Below, piece by piece: positions 1-7,986 of a DNA stretch of 64,000 nucleotides. The stretch is from an uncultured Anaerococcus sp. (GTDB lineage Bacteria; Bacillota; Clostridia; Tissierellales; Peptoniphilaceae): contig NZ_CALTUX010000001.1 in the NCBI RefSeq assembly GCF_943912825.1, positions 51,157-115,156 of the forward strand, read 5' to 3'. The translations under genes and the position numbers were made by a program. How positions within the stretch are numbered: position 1 is the stretch's first letter; each line of letters begins with the position of its first letter. The notes under the pieces were generated by a model. It was not told the DNA's origin. It made no database searches and was given only the letters and a program-made list of their open reading frames with translations.

Positions 1-1
1 A

Positions 2-76
2 ATTGATGCAGATGCTTGTATAGATTGTGGTGCTTGCTCAGCAGTTTGCCCAGTAGAAGCAATCGACCAAGAATAA
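2..76 (+). CDS. ferredoxin, 2[4Fe-4S] type, C-terminal part only
   Basis: The window opens inside this gene; only the last 24 codons are present. They contain a CxxCxxCxxxCP cluster motif (CIDCGACSAVCP) followed by VEAIDQE and a TAA stop. This matches the second cluster of small clostridial 2[4Fe-4S] ferredoxins of about 55 residues, which carry low-potential electrons in the cytoplasm. A strong terminator follows at once, so it is the last or only gene of its transcript. The family is clear; the full length cannot be judged. Confidence 0.85.
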   Translation: MDADACIDCGACSAVCPVEAIDQE

Positions 77-100
77 TTTTATAGTACATAAAGAATAAGA

Positions 101-121
101 GACCCCTACGGGGGTCTTTTT
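101..121 (+). terminator. Rho-independent terminator of the ferredoxin gene
   Basis: GACCCC-TACG-GGGGTC is a perfect 6-bp GC-rich stem closed by a TACG (UNCG-class) tetraloop, followed by five T residues. It starts 24 bases after the ferredoxin stop codon. Confidence 0.9.
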
Positions 122-166
122 ACTTGCTAATTTTTAGATGACTTGATTTTTGATAATAATAGCTTA

Positions 167-206
167 AGATAATACTTGAGTAAAGCATAATATTATAGTA
201 TTATCT
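167..206. repeat. 10-bp inverted repeat upstream of hom
   Basis: AGATAATACT (167-176) is repeated perfectly in inverted orientation as AGTATTATCT (197-206), with centres 30 bp apart. The left arm contains GATAAT, a possible -10 element. It lies in the 187-base leader between the ferredoxin terminator and hom. It could be an operator pair or simply chance in AT-rich DNA. No T-box consensus or leader peptide was seen in this leader. Confidence 0.35.
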
Positions 207-308
207 ATAAAAAATACCTAAGTCGAAAAATTTATTTTTAGATGTTTAATATAAAAATAGTTTATTTATAAATTTAAGCGAAAATAATCATACATTAAGG
301 AGTAAGAT

Positions 309-1514
309 GTGAAAAGAGTAGTAGGACTTGCTATATTAGGATATGGAACAGTTGGACAGGGGATAGTAAAGCTAATTAGAGAAAAACAAGACTCAATTAA
401 ATTTTATACTAATGCAGAAATTGAAATTAAAAAAGTTTTGGTAAGGACAATTAGAGATTCTTACGAGGTCGATATTGATAAAAAGTTACTTACAAATGAC
501 TTTGAGAAGATTTTAAATGATCCATCTATAGACATAGTAGTAGAAGTTACATCATCTGTCGATGAGGCTAAGGATATGATGCTTAGGGCTATGAAAAATG
601 GCAAGCATGTAGTATCTGCTAATAAGGCTGCTATTAGTAAATATTTTCCTGAATTAAATGACCTTGCTAGGGATATGAATCTTCACTTCCTTCACGAAGC
701 GGCAGTTGCTGGAGGGATTCCAGTTTTAAAACCTCTTGGGGACCTTGTAATGGAAAATGAAATCACTAGGGTTAGGGGAATTTTAAATGGTACATGCAAT
801 TATATTCTATCTAAGATGACTGAAGAAGGACTTGACTATGACGATGTTTTAAAAGAAGCCCAAGAATTAGGTTATGCTGAGGCTGACCCAAGTGCAGATG
901 TAGAAGGCTTTGATACACATAGAAAGCTTAGAATCTTATCTACAATGGCATTTAGGCAAGAAGTCAGTGAGGATGACATACTTGTAGATGGCATTTCAAA
1001 AATTACAGCTGATGATATCAGAATCCTTAAAAATCGTGACAGGACTATAAAATTAATAGGAGATGCCTATATCGAAGATGGAAAGATTAAGGCTTGTGTC
1101 GCACCTGTAGGAGTATACTCAGACTCTTATTTTGCATCTGTAAGGGGTGCCTTTAACTCAGTTACCGTCTTTGGTGATATGGTTGGAGAGCTTAAATTTT
1201 ATGGCCAAGGCGCAGGCATGCTTCCTACAGCCAATGCCATCATAAATGACATCATAGATATTATTTTTGATAGGCAATCTAAGGTAAGACTTGGCGAAGG
1301 CTTAGATAGACAAATAGATTCTAGTGATATAAGGGCAGATTTTTACCTTAGATATGATGGAAATCTTGTAAACCTTGATGATTTTGATGAAGAAGTTATA
1401 GATGATAAATTAAAGGCAAGTTTAATAAAAGATGCAAAGTATGTAGAATTAAAGGATAAATTAGAGGCTGATCCTAACTCTCTTATTGTTAGACTTGAAG
1501 ATAGGGATTATTAA
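309..1514 (+). CDS. hom: homoserine dehydrogenase
   Basis: NAD(P)-dependent reduction of aspartate semialdehyde to homoserine, the branch point to threonine and methionine. The Rossmann motif GYGTVGQG lies at residues 11-18, and the catalytic domain has the family blocks NGTCNYIL and EAAVAGGIPV. The GTG start at 309 is chosen because AAGGAG sits six bases upstream; the ATG at 307 is out of frame and followed by TGA. At 401 residues it is shorter than the roughly 430 of Bacillus Hom. The tail begins like an ACT domain (FYLR) but lacks a clear DKPGVLA block, so feedback control may be altered. First gene of hom-thrC-thrB, overlapping thrC by one base. Confidence 0.95.
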   Translation: MKRVVGLAILGYGTVGQGIVKLIREKQDSIKFYTNAEIEIKKVLVRTIRDSYEVDIDKKLLTNDFEKILNDPSIDIVVEVTSSVDEAKDMMLRAMKNGKHVVSANKAAISKYFPELNDLARDMNLHFLHEAAVAGGIPVLKPLGDLVMENEITRVRGILNGTCNYILSKMTEEGLDYDDVLKEAQELGYAEADPSADVEGFDTHRKLRILSTMAFRQEVSEDDILVDGISKITADDIRILKNRDRTIKLIGDAYIEDGKIKACVAPVGVYSDSYFASVRGAFNSVTVFGDMVGELKFYGQGAGMLPTANAIINDIIDIIFDRQSKVRLGEGLDRQIDSSDIRADFYLRYDGNLVNLDDFDEEVIDDKLKASLIKDAKYVELKDKLEADPNSLIVRLEDRDY

Positions 1515-2968
1515 TGAAATACGTATCCACAAGAATAGACAGAAATAAAATAAAACCAAGTCAGGCTATAATTAAGTCCATAGCAGATGACGGGGGCTTA
1601 TTTGTACCTGAAGCCTTCCCAGCTTTAGGTGACTTATCAAAGCTTATAGATCTAGACTACAGGGAACTTGCTAGCTTTATTTTAAAGATGTATTTTGATG
1701 ATTTAGAAGATAAGTTAGATGACCTTGTCAAAAAGGCCTATGACCAAAAATTCCCAGAAGAGGTAGTAAAAATAGAAGAAACAGATGCTTTCATAATGGA
1801 ACTCTACCACGGGAGGACTCATGCCTTTAAAGATATGGCATTATCTATTCTTCCTTTCTTACTCAAGGCCTCCTTAGAAGTAAATGGAGATGATAAGAAG
1901 GTCTTAATCTTAGTTGCTACATCTGGTGATACCGGAAAGGCAGCTCTCGAAGGTTTTAAGGATGTAGATGGGGTCAGGGCAATGGTCTTTTATCCAAAAG
2001 ACGGGGTATCTGCCATCCAGAAGCTTCAAATGGTAAGCCAAGAGGGAGAAAACCTAAATGTATTTGCCATAGAAGGCAATTTTGACAATGCTCAAACAGC
2101 TGTAAAAGATGCCTTTAACGATAAAGAATTTAATAAAAAAATACTAGATAAGGGCTATGAACTATCATCAGCCAATTCAATAAATATAGGTAGACTTATT
2201 CCTCAGATTGTTTACTATGTTTATACTTATCTAAGATTAGTAAGAAATAAGAAAATAAAGCTTGGGGATAAGGTAAATATTGCAGTTCCAACAGGAAATT
2301 TTGGAAATGTTCTAGCTGCTTTTTATGCCAAAAACATGGGCTTACCTGTTAATAAATTAATCATTGCATCAAATGACAATAAAATCCTAACAGATTTTTT
2401 CGAAACTGGGTCTTATGATTCAAATAGAAAGTTGATTTTAACATCATCTCCATCAATGGATATATTGATTTCATCAAACCTAGAAAGACTTTTATATCAC
2501 CTATCTGATGGAGACTATAAAAAAGTAGCCGAAGCCATGGAGTCTTTAAATAAGGATAAAATTTATCTTTGGGATAAGGCCTATGATGACTTAATATATG
2601 CAAATTTTGCAAGCGAAGAAGATGTAAAAGCTGCAATAAAAAATACCTACAAGTCTAACAAATATTTGATTGATCCTCATACAGCAGTAGCAGTCAGCGT
2701 TTATGAAAAATATAAAAATGAAACAGGAGATAAAACAAAAACAATCATAGCATCAACAGCTAACCCACTTAAATTTCCTGATAAAGTCCTAAATTCCCTA
2801 TGTATTGATGGTGGAGATGATGACTTTGAAAAATTAGAAAAAATTGGATACCTCATGGGTAAGGATGTTCCTGAGAACTTAGCAGCCCTAAAAGATATGA
2901 AGATAATCCATAAGGATGTAATAAATCCATTAGATTTAAAAGAGGAAGTTTTGAGGAAATTAAAATGA
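1514..2968 (+). CDS. thrC: threonine synthase
   Basis: PLP-dependent conversion of O-phosphohomoserine to threonine. The PLP lysine is K106 in HGRTHAFKDMAL, and ATSGDTGKAA forms a cofactor phosphate/substrate loop. The 484-residue length fits the longer (class with N-terminal extension) bacterial threonine synthases. The start codon overlaps the hom stop (TAATG), and the end overlaps thrB by four bases (ATGA), implying translational coupling through the operon. Confidence 0.95.
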   Translation: MKYVSTRIDRNKIKPSQAIIKSIADDGGLFVPEAFPALGDLSKLIDLDYRELASFILKMYFDDLEDKLDDLVKKAYDQKFPEEVVKIEETDAFIMELYHGRTHAFKDMALSILPFLLKASLEVNGDDKKVLILVATSGDTGKAALEGFKDVDGVRAMVFYPKDGVSAIQKLQMVSQEGENLNVFAIEGNFDNAQTAVKDAFNDKEFNKKILDKGYELSSANSINIGRLIPQIVYYVYTYLRLVRNKKIKLGDKVNIAVPTGNFGNVLAAFYAKNMGLPVNKLIIASNDNKILTDFFETGSYDSNRKLILTSSPSMDILISSNLERLLYHLSDGDYKKVAEAMESLNKDKIYLWDKAYDDLIYANFASEEDVKAAIKNTYKSNKYLIDPHTAVAVSVYEKYKNETGDKTKTIIASTANPLKFPDKVLNSLCIDGGDDDFEKLEKIGYLMGKDVPENLAALKDMKIIHKDVINPLDLKEEVLRKLK

Positions 2969-3822
2969 ATGAATTAATAATAAGGGTGCCTGCAACAAGT
3001 GCTAATGTAGGATGTGGCTTTGATAGCTATGGCCTATCACTTAATCTTTTTAATACTTTTAGCTTTAAGAAAACTGATGATTTTGGAGATCATAATCTAG
3101 TCATAGATGCCTATAAGTATACTTTTTCTTATCTAGATAAGGATCTAATTCCTGTAGAAGTAGATATTGATGGCCTAGTACCAATGACAAGGGGCCTTGG
3201 TTCATCATCAACTTGTATAGTCGCAGGAATTTATGCAGCCCTTTATTTTATAAATGGGGAAATTGACAAAGACTTAGCCTTAGACATAGCTGTAGAGATT
3301 GAAGGTCATCCAGATAATGTTGGACCAGCCATCTTTGGAGGATTTTTGCTTTGCGTAATGGAAGGAGCTAGGGTTTATCATAAAAAAATCATCCCTGATG
3401 AAAATTTAGAATTCATAGCTTTAATTCCAGATTTTAAGCTAAGGACGGAAGATTCAAGAAATGTAATATCTGATAAACTTTTATTAAAGGATACTATAAA
3501 TAATATCCAGAGGGCATCGGTCTTATCGTATGCCTTAAAAGATTTAGACAAGGACCTGATAAAAATATGCCTAGATGATAAAATCCATCAGCCATATAGG
3601 AAGTCCCTTATAAAAGGCTATGATCAAATTTATGATATGGCTATAGATAGTGGTGCTCTAGGAGTCTACTTAAGCGGAGCAGGTCCGACTGTAATGCTAA
3701 TAGCTGATAAAAGAGATGATATTTATGATGGTATTAATAAATATATGGCAAGTAATTTTTCAAATTGGAAAGTAAAGAGATTAAAGCTTGATTTGGATGG
3801 GGCATATCTAGAAAATTTATAA
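2965..3822 (+). CDS. thrB: homoserine kinase
   Basis: GHMP-family kinase that phosphorylates homoserine to O-phosphohomoserine, the ThrC substrate. The ATP-binding signature PMTRGLGSSS is at residues 73-82, and the N-terminal VPATSANVGCGFD and C-terminal GVYLSGAGPT motifs are typical. Length (285) is normal. It ends the threonine operon and is followed by a bidirectional terminator shared with the convergent tRNA-Thr gene. Confidence 0.95.
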   Translation: MNELIIRVPATSANVGCGFDSYGLSLNLFNTFSFKKTDDFGDHNLVIDAYKYTFSYLDKDLIPVEVDIDGLVPMTRGLGSSSTCIVAGIYAALYFINGEIDKDLALDIAVEIEGHPDNVGPAIFGGFLLCVMEGARVYHKKIIPDENLEFIALIPDFKLRTEDSRNVISDKLLLKDTINNIQRASVLSYALKDLDKDLIKICLDDKIHQPYRKSLIKGYDQIYDMAIDSGALGVYLSGAGPTVMLIADKRDDIYDGINKYMASNFSNWKVKRLKLDLDGAYLENL

Positions 3823-3830
3823 AAAAATAT

Positions 3831-3852
3831 GGCTAGCTTTAGATAGCTAGCC
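3831..3852. terminator. bidirectional terminator between thrB and tRNA-Thr
   Basis: GGCTAGC and GCTAGCC form a perfect 7-bp stem around an 8-base loop. On the minus strand the stem is followed by a T-rich run (ATATTTTTTTA), so it serves the tRNA well; on the plus strand only TTTAT follows, giving a weaker stop for the thr operon. Confidence 0.75.
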
Positions 3853-3860
3853 TTTATAGG

Positions 3861-3935
3861 TGGAGCTAGAAACAGGACTTGAACCTGCAACCTCCGGTTT
3901 ACGATACCGTTACTCTACCATTGAGTTATTCTAGC
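3861..3935 (-). tRNA. tRNA-Thr, anticodon CGT
   Basis: The minus strand folds as a complete tRNA. Acceptor arms GCTAGAA and TTCTAGC pair perfectly, with discriminator T and an encoded CCA. The D stem is ACTC/GAGT, and the T arm is GCAGG-TTCAAGT-CCTGT. The anticodon loop ATCGTAA gives CGT, reading threonine codon ACG. Base pair 27-43 is an A-G mismatch; the other four anticodon-stem pairs are intact. It faces the threonine biosynthesis operon across a shared terminator. Confidence 0.93.
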
Positions 3936-4026
3936 ATAAATACATTTTACTAGTATTTTTTTAATTCGTCTATATAATATATAGTATTAGGATTATATAA
4001 TTTAGTATAATCAGAATGGAGCTAAT

Positions 4027-5142
4027 ATGAACTATTCATTTATTTTAGAGCAAATTTATACCACGATTATGAATAATCAATTTATAGGATTTGCCATAGG
4101 GGCATTTTTGGTCCTTATTATCCTATTTATTGCATCCAAAACCTTTAGAAAGAGCGGCCTATTTTTACTTGCTACAAGTTTTTTGATTGACTTAAGCATA
4201 AGGAGTTTGCCTTTTGAAATATATACATACTACCCTTATGTATTTAATATAGTTACAGGTCTTTATATAGTAGGCTTTATAGACTTTTTTGTAAGGGTTT
4301 TGATAATGCTTGTTAAGCTTAACAAAAGGGAAAAGAAAGATTCATCCCTTACAAATTTCATGAAATTTACAGGAATTAGACCTTTCTTTTTGATGCTTAT
4401 AGTAAATTTAATAAACTATAACAACATAATTCCCAAAAAGATTTTGAATTTATTAACAAGCCTATCTTTTCTATATATGGTATTTAGGACTTTATACTCA
4501 ACCTATCTTTATCTTAGCCAAAAGGAGTCTATAGTTATAGACGATAAGATGAATTTTTCTGATATAAAGGCATACTTATCTTCAGATAGAAATAAATCTA
4601 AACCTAGGAAAGTGATTAAAAAAGCTAAAAGGAAAGATAATCACAAGAAAAAGGACCTTCCAAATGAGGCTATTTATATATCAGATTTAAAAAATAGGGA
4701 AAAAGTTGATGAATCACTTGAAGAAATCAAAAAAGACCTATCAAATACTGATATGATTGAGCTTATTGGTAATTCTCAAAAAATCTTAGCTACTATGACA
4801 CTTACAGATCTAAAGACAAAAGAGCTTGTATCCTATAAGAGCGAAAAAGCTAAATTTAAGCTTATAGAAGACGAAAATTATAGGGTTGATTTGGAATTTG
4901 AGATGTTAAATGACTATGATTATGGAAGGTTTATGGATATTCTCCTAGCTTACGATAAGGATAGGCAAAGATATAAGTTTGAATTAAGCATTGTGACAAA
5001 TAAAACAAGCGAACTAAAGATGGTTTTCTTTGATCCAAGCGATATCTATAATTTAAAGGCACATGACCATGATTTGGCTGGCAAAACTATATCTTTGATT
5101 TTCCCAAAATATAAGATAAACTTCATTAAAGGAAATTGCTAA
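4027..5142 (+). CDS. unknown membrane protein with cytoplasmic C-terminal region
   Basis: Not recognised. The 371-residue product has about five hydrophobic segments in residues 15-165. A lysine/arginine-rich stretch follows near residues 195-215, and then a soluble, charged C-terminal half. The start has ATGGAG upstream and TATAAT-like elements at 3996 and 4006. Its stop overlaps the start of the TraX-like gene (TAATG), so the two are probably co-translated. No enzyme motif was found; a role at the membrane is all that can be inferred. Confidence 0.7.
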   Translation: MNYSFILEQIYTTIMNNQFIGFAIGAFLVLIILFIASKTFRKSGLFLLATSFLIDLSIRSLPFEIYTYYPYVFNIVTGLYIVGFIDFFVRVLIMLVKLNKREKKDSSLTNFMKFTGIRPFFLMLIVNLINYNNIIPKKILNLLTSLSFLYMVFRTLYSTYLYLSQKESIVIDDKMNFSDIKAYLSSDRNKSKPRKVIKKAKRKDNHKKKDLPNEAIYISDLKNREKVDESLEEIKKDLSNTDMIELIGNSQKILATMTLTDLKTKELVSYKSEKAKFKLIEDENYRVDLEFEMLNDYDYGRFMDILLAYDKDRQRYKFELSIVTNKTSELKMVFFDPSDIYNLKAHDHDLAGKTISLIFPKYKINFIKGNC

Positions 5143-5885
5143 TGATAGATAAGGACAATTTACAAAAGACTCGGTTTTCTGAAAGAAGGTTTTTTAGCAC
5201 TAGTGGACTTAAAATAATAGCAGCCCTTGCCATGCTTTTAAGCCACCTGGCTCAGACAAACCTACTTTATGGACTGGGTTATATAAGGCTTGCTGATAGT
5301 TTCATGCTAATAGGAAGAATTGCTATGCCCATATTTTCCTTCCTCTTGGTCCAGGGAATCATCTTTACAAGTGATGTAAAAAAATATTTGGCTAGATTAT
5401 TAATCTTTGCCTTTATTTCGGAAATATTTTATGACCTTGCTTTTTCAGATATGGCTTTTGATTTTACAAGTCAAAATGTGTTTTTTACACTTTTTCTAGG
5501 AGGGCTGATGCTTAGTATTTGGCAATGGGCTAGAAAAATGAATAAGCCTATAGAAATTTTTCTAATAGGAATATCATTTGTATGTATATCCTTTATTGCC
5601 ATAGCCATAAAATGCGACTATGATTATAGGGTAATTACAGCTATAGGCTTACTATATTTTGCTAGAAATAGTAAAATAATGACAGGTCTTGCGATTTTCT
5701 TATCCTTTGCCTTTTCAAGATTTACTAGAGGTTATGAACTTTATATTCCCTATATAGTTTACTTATCTATACCCTTCATATCCTTGTATAATGGGCAAAA
5801 AGGAAGGTCAAGCAAGTGGGGATTTTATATATTTTATCCAGCACATTTACTAATTATTTATATATTAAAAATTATTTTATTATAA
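5142..5885 (+). CDS. TraX family membrane protein
   Basis: Polytopic membrane protein of about 247 residues resembling the TraX family. The best-known member acetylates F-pilin N-termini, but chromosomal copies in Firmicutes are not tied to conjugation and their substrate is unknown. Recognisable blocks are KIIAALAMLLSHL near the N-terminus and GRIAMPIFSFLLVQG, then a VKKYLARLLIFAFISEI-like segment. ATG 5142 is preferred over the upstream in-frame TTG because it overlaps the preceding stop. No conjugation genes are nearby. Confidence 0.75.
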   Translation: MIDKDNLQKTRFSERRFFSTSGLKIIAALAMLLSHLAQTNLLYGLGYIRLADSFMLIGRIAMPIFSFLLVQGIIFTSDVKKYLARLLIFAFISEIFYDLAFSDMAFDFTSQNVFFTLFLGGLMLSIWQWARKMNKPIEIFLIGISFVCISFIAIAIKCDYDYRVITAIGLLYFARNSKIMTGLAIFLSFAFSRFTRGYELYIPYIVYLSIPFISLYNGQKGRSSKWGFYIFYPAHLLIIYILKIILL

Positions 5886-5892
5886 GGAATTT

Positions 5893-7986
5893 ATGCAAAT
5901 TACAGAAATTTTATCAAAAGAATTAAATATTAAAGAAGAATCAATCGACAATGTTATCAAACTCTTGGATGAAGGCTCAACTGTAGCCTTCATAGCTAGA
6001 TATAGGAAGGAAGTTACAGGAAATCTTACAGATGTTGAGATAAGAGATATAGAAAAAAATCTCAACAAGCTTAGAAATATCGAAAAAAGGCAGGAAGAAA
6101 TAATAAATGCCATCGATAATAAGGGCCAGCTGACAGATGAATTAAGAGAAAAAATCTTAGCAACCAACACCCTTACAATTCTAGAAGATATCTACGCACC
6201 TTTCAAATCTAGAAGAAAGACTAGGGCTGATATAGCTAGGGAATTTGGACTTGATAAGTTTTTAGATAAGCTTCTTACAGAGATTAGCGATGAAGAAGAA
6301 GCCCTAAAGGAAGCAGCTACTTATAAGCAAGAAAATCTAGAAGATGAAAAGGAAATAATTACAAGAGCTCTTGATATACTTGCAGAAGATATTGCAAATT
6401 CAATAGAAGCAAGAAATATTATCAGAAGAGATGGACTTGTTAGGGCAAGTCTTATCACTAAACTTAAGGCAGAGGAAGATGATCTTTACGAAAATTACCA
6501 TGATTTTTCTAAAAAGCTTAAGGATTTGAAATCTTTCCAAATTTTAGCTATAAATAGGGCTGAAAAAGAAGAAATATTGACAGTTAAAATTGAATTTACA
6601 GATGAATATAACAAAAACTTAATCTATAAGCTAATAAGTCAGGATAAGACTTATAATCCTTACCAAGAAGGCTTGGTAAAGGCTACTATAGATGACGCCT
6701 ACAAGAGGCTGATGCTCCCATCAATTACAACAGAGCTTAGAAATAAGCTTACAGAAGAAGCTAGTGATGAGTCTATTAGAGTCTTTGGAGACAATCTAAA
6801 GCCTTATTTATTGCAAAGGCCAATCAAAGGCCAAGTTGTAATGGGCCTTGACCCTGGTTTTAGGACAGGTTGTAAGGTAGCAGTTGTAGATAAGAATGGA
6901 AAATATTTGGATAAGGCAGTGATTTATCCGGTAGAACCCCATAAGAAAGAAAAAGAAGCGATAGCAACCCTTAAAGGTCTTATAGAAAAATATGGTGTTA
7001 GCCTAATAGCCCTTGGTAATGCGACAGCATCTAGGGAAACTGAACTAGTTGTAAACAAACTTCTTAAGGAAGTAGAAGGTGTAAGTTATGCTATAGTAAA
7101 TGAGGCAGGGGCTAGTGTTTATTCAGCTTCAGCCCTTGGAGAGGAAGAATTTCCAGACCTTGATGTAACCATAAGAGGGGCTATTTCAATGGCAAGAAGA
7201 CTCCAAGACCCTATGGCAGAACTTGTAAAAATTGAACCAAAACATATTGGAGTCGGCCAATACCAACACGATCTTGATGGTAAAAAGCTTGATTTAGAGC
7301 TTGCCAAGGTTGTAGAAGATGCGGTAAATGAGGTGGGAGTTAGTATAAATAATGCCTCCTATAAGCTTTTATCATATGTATCAGGTCTAAATCAAAATCT
7401 TGCAAAAAGAATTGAAGAAGATTTCAAGGATGGAAAGATTAAATATAGGAAGGACCTCTTAGATGTAAAGGGACTTGGCAAGAAAACCTACGAGCTTGCT
7501 GCAGGCTTTTTGAGATTTCCATCATCACCCGAGATTTTGGACAATACAGGAGTTCACCCTGAAAGCTACAAGATAGCCAAAAAACTTGAAGGCTTAAACT
7601 TAGATGAAATAAACATAGAAGAAACTGCCCAAAAGCTAGAAGTTGGAGAACCGACCCTTAGAGATATCATAAAAGAGCTTAAAAAGCCCGGAAGGGACCC
7701 GAGAGATGATAACCCCGAGGTTTTAACAAAAAAAGAAGTTATGAGTCTTGATGACCTAAAAGAGGGTATGATACTTAAAGGGAAAGTTAGAAACATAACT
7801 GATTTCGGAGCTTTTGTAGATATTGGAGTAGGAACAGATGGCCTAGTTCATATCTCAGAGATTTCCGATAAGTTTATCAAAAATCCTCACGATGTTTTAA
7901 CAAACTCTGAGGTAGTGACAGTAAAAATTATAGAAATAGATAAGAAAAAAGAAAGAATTGGTCTTTCAATGAGGAGTTTAAATTAA
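5893..7986 (+). CDS. tex: Tex family RNA-binding transcription accessory protein
   Basis: Cytoplasmic nucleic-acid-binding protein of 697 residues, standard length for Tex. An N-terminal helical region is followed by a YqgF/RNase H-like domain (VMGLDPGFRTGCKVAVVD, near residues 316-333), helix-hairpin-helix segments, and a C-terminal S1 domain (near residues 625-697, with GKVRNITDFGAFVDIG). The start has AAGGAATTT upstream. It abuts proS with no intergenic base, so the two are co-transcribed. Confidence 0.93.
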   Translation: MQITEILSKELNIKEESIDNVIKLLDEGSTVAFIARYRKEVTGNLTDVEIRDIEKNLNKLRNIEKRQEEIINAIDNKGQLTDELREKILATNTLTILEDIYAPFKSRRKTRADIAREFGLDKFLDKLLTEISDEEEALKEAATYKQENLEDEKEIITRALDILAEDIANSIEARNIIRRDGLVRASLITKLKAEEDDLYENYHDFSKKLKDLKSFQILAINRAEKEEILTVKIEFTDEYNKNLIYKLISQDKTYNPYQEGLVKATIDDAYKRLMLPSITTELRNKLTEEASDESIRVFGDNLKPYLLQRPIKGQVVMGLDPGFRTGCKVAVVDKNGKYLDKAVIYPVEPHKKEKEAIATLKGLIEKYGVSLIALGNATASRETELVVNKLLKEVEGVSYAIVNEAGASVYSASALGEEEFPDLDVTIRGAISMARRLQDPMAELVKIEPKHIGVGQYQHDLDGKKLDLELAKVVEDAVNEVGVSINNASYKLLSYVSGLNQNLAKRIEEDFKDGKIKYRKDLLDVKGLGKKTYELAAGFLRFPSSPEILDNTGVHPESYKIAKKLEGLNLDEINIEETAQKLEVGEPTLRDIIKELKKPGRDPRDDNPEVLTKKEVMSLDDLKEGMILKGKVRNITDFGAFVDIGVGTDGLVHISEISDKFIKNPHDVLTNSEVVTVKIIEIDKKKERIGLSMRSLN

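Noticed and set aside
122..308. T-box or threonine leader peptide before hom
   Set aside because: No AGGGTGGNACCGCG-like T-box block, no terminator hairpin and no short ORF with threonine codons were found.
5136..5141. TTG start for the TraX-like gene
   Set aside because: The ATG six bases later overlaps the preceding stop in the usual TAATG coupling and is the better start.
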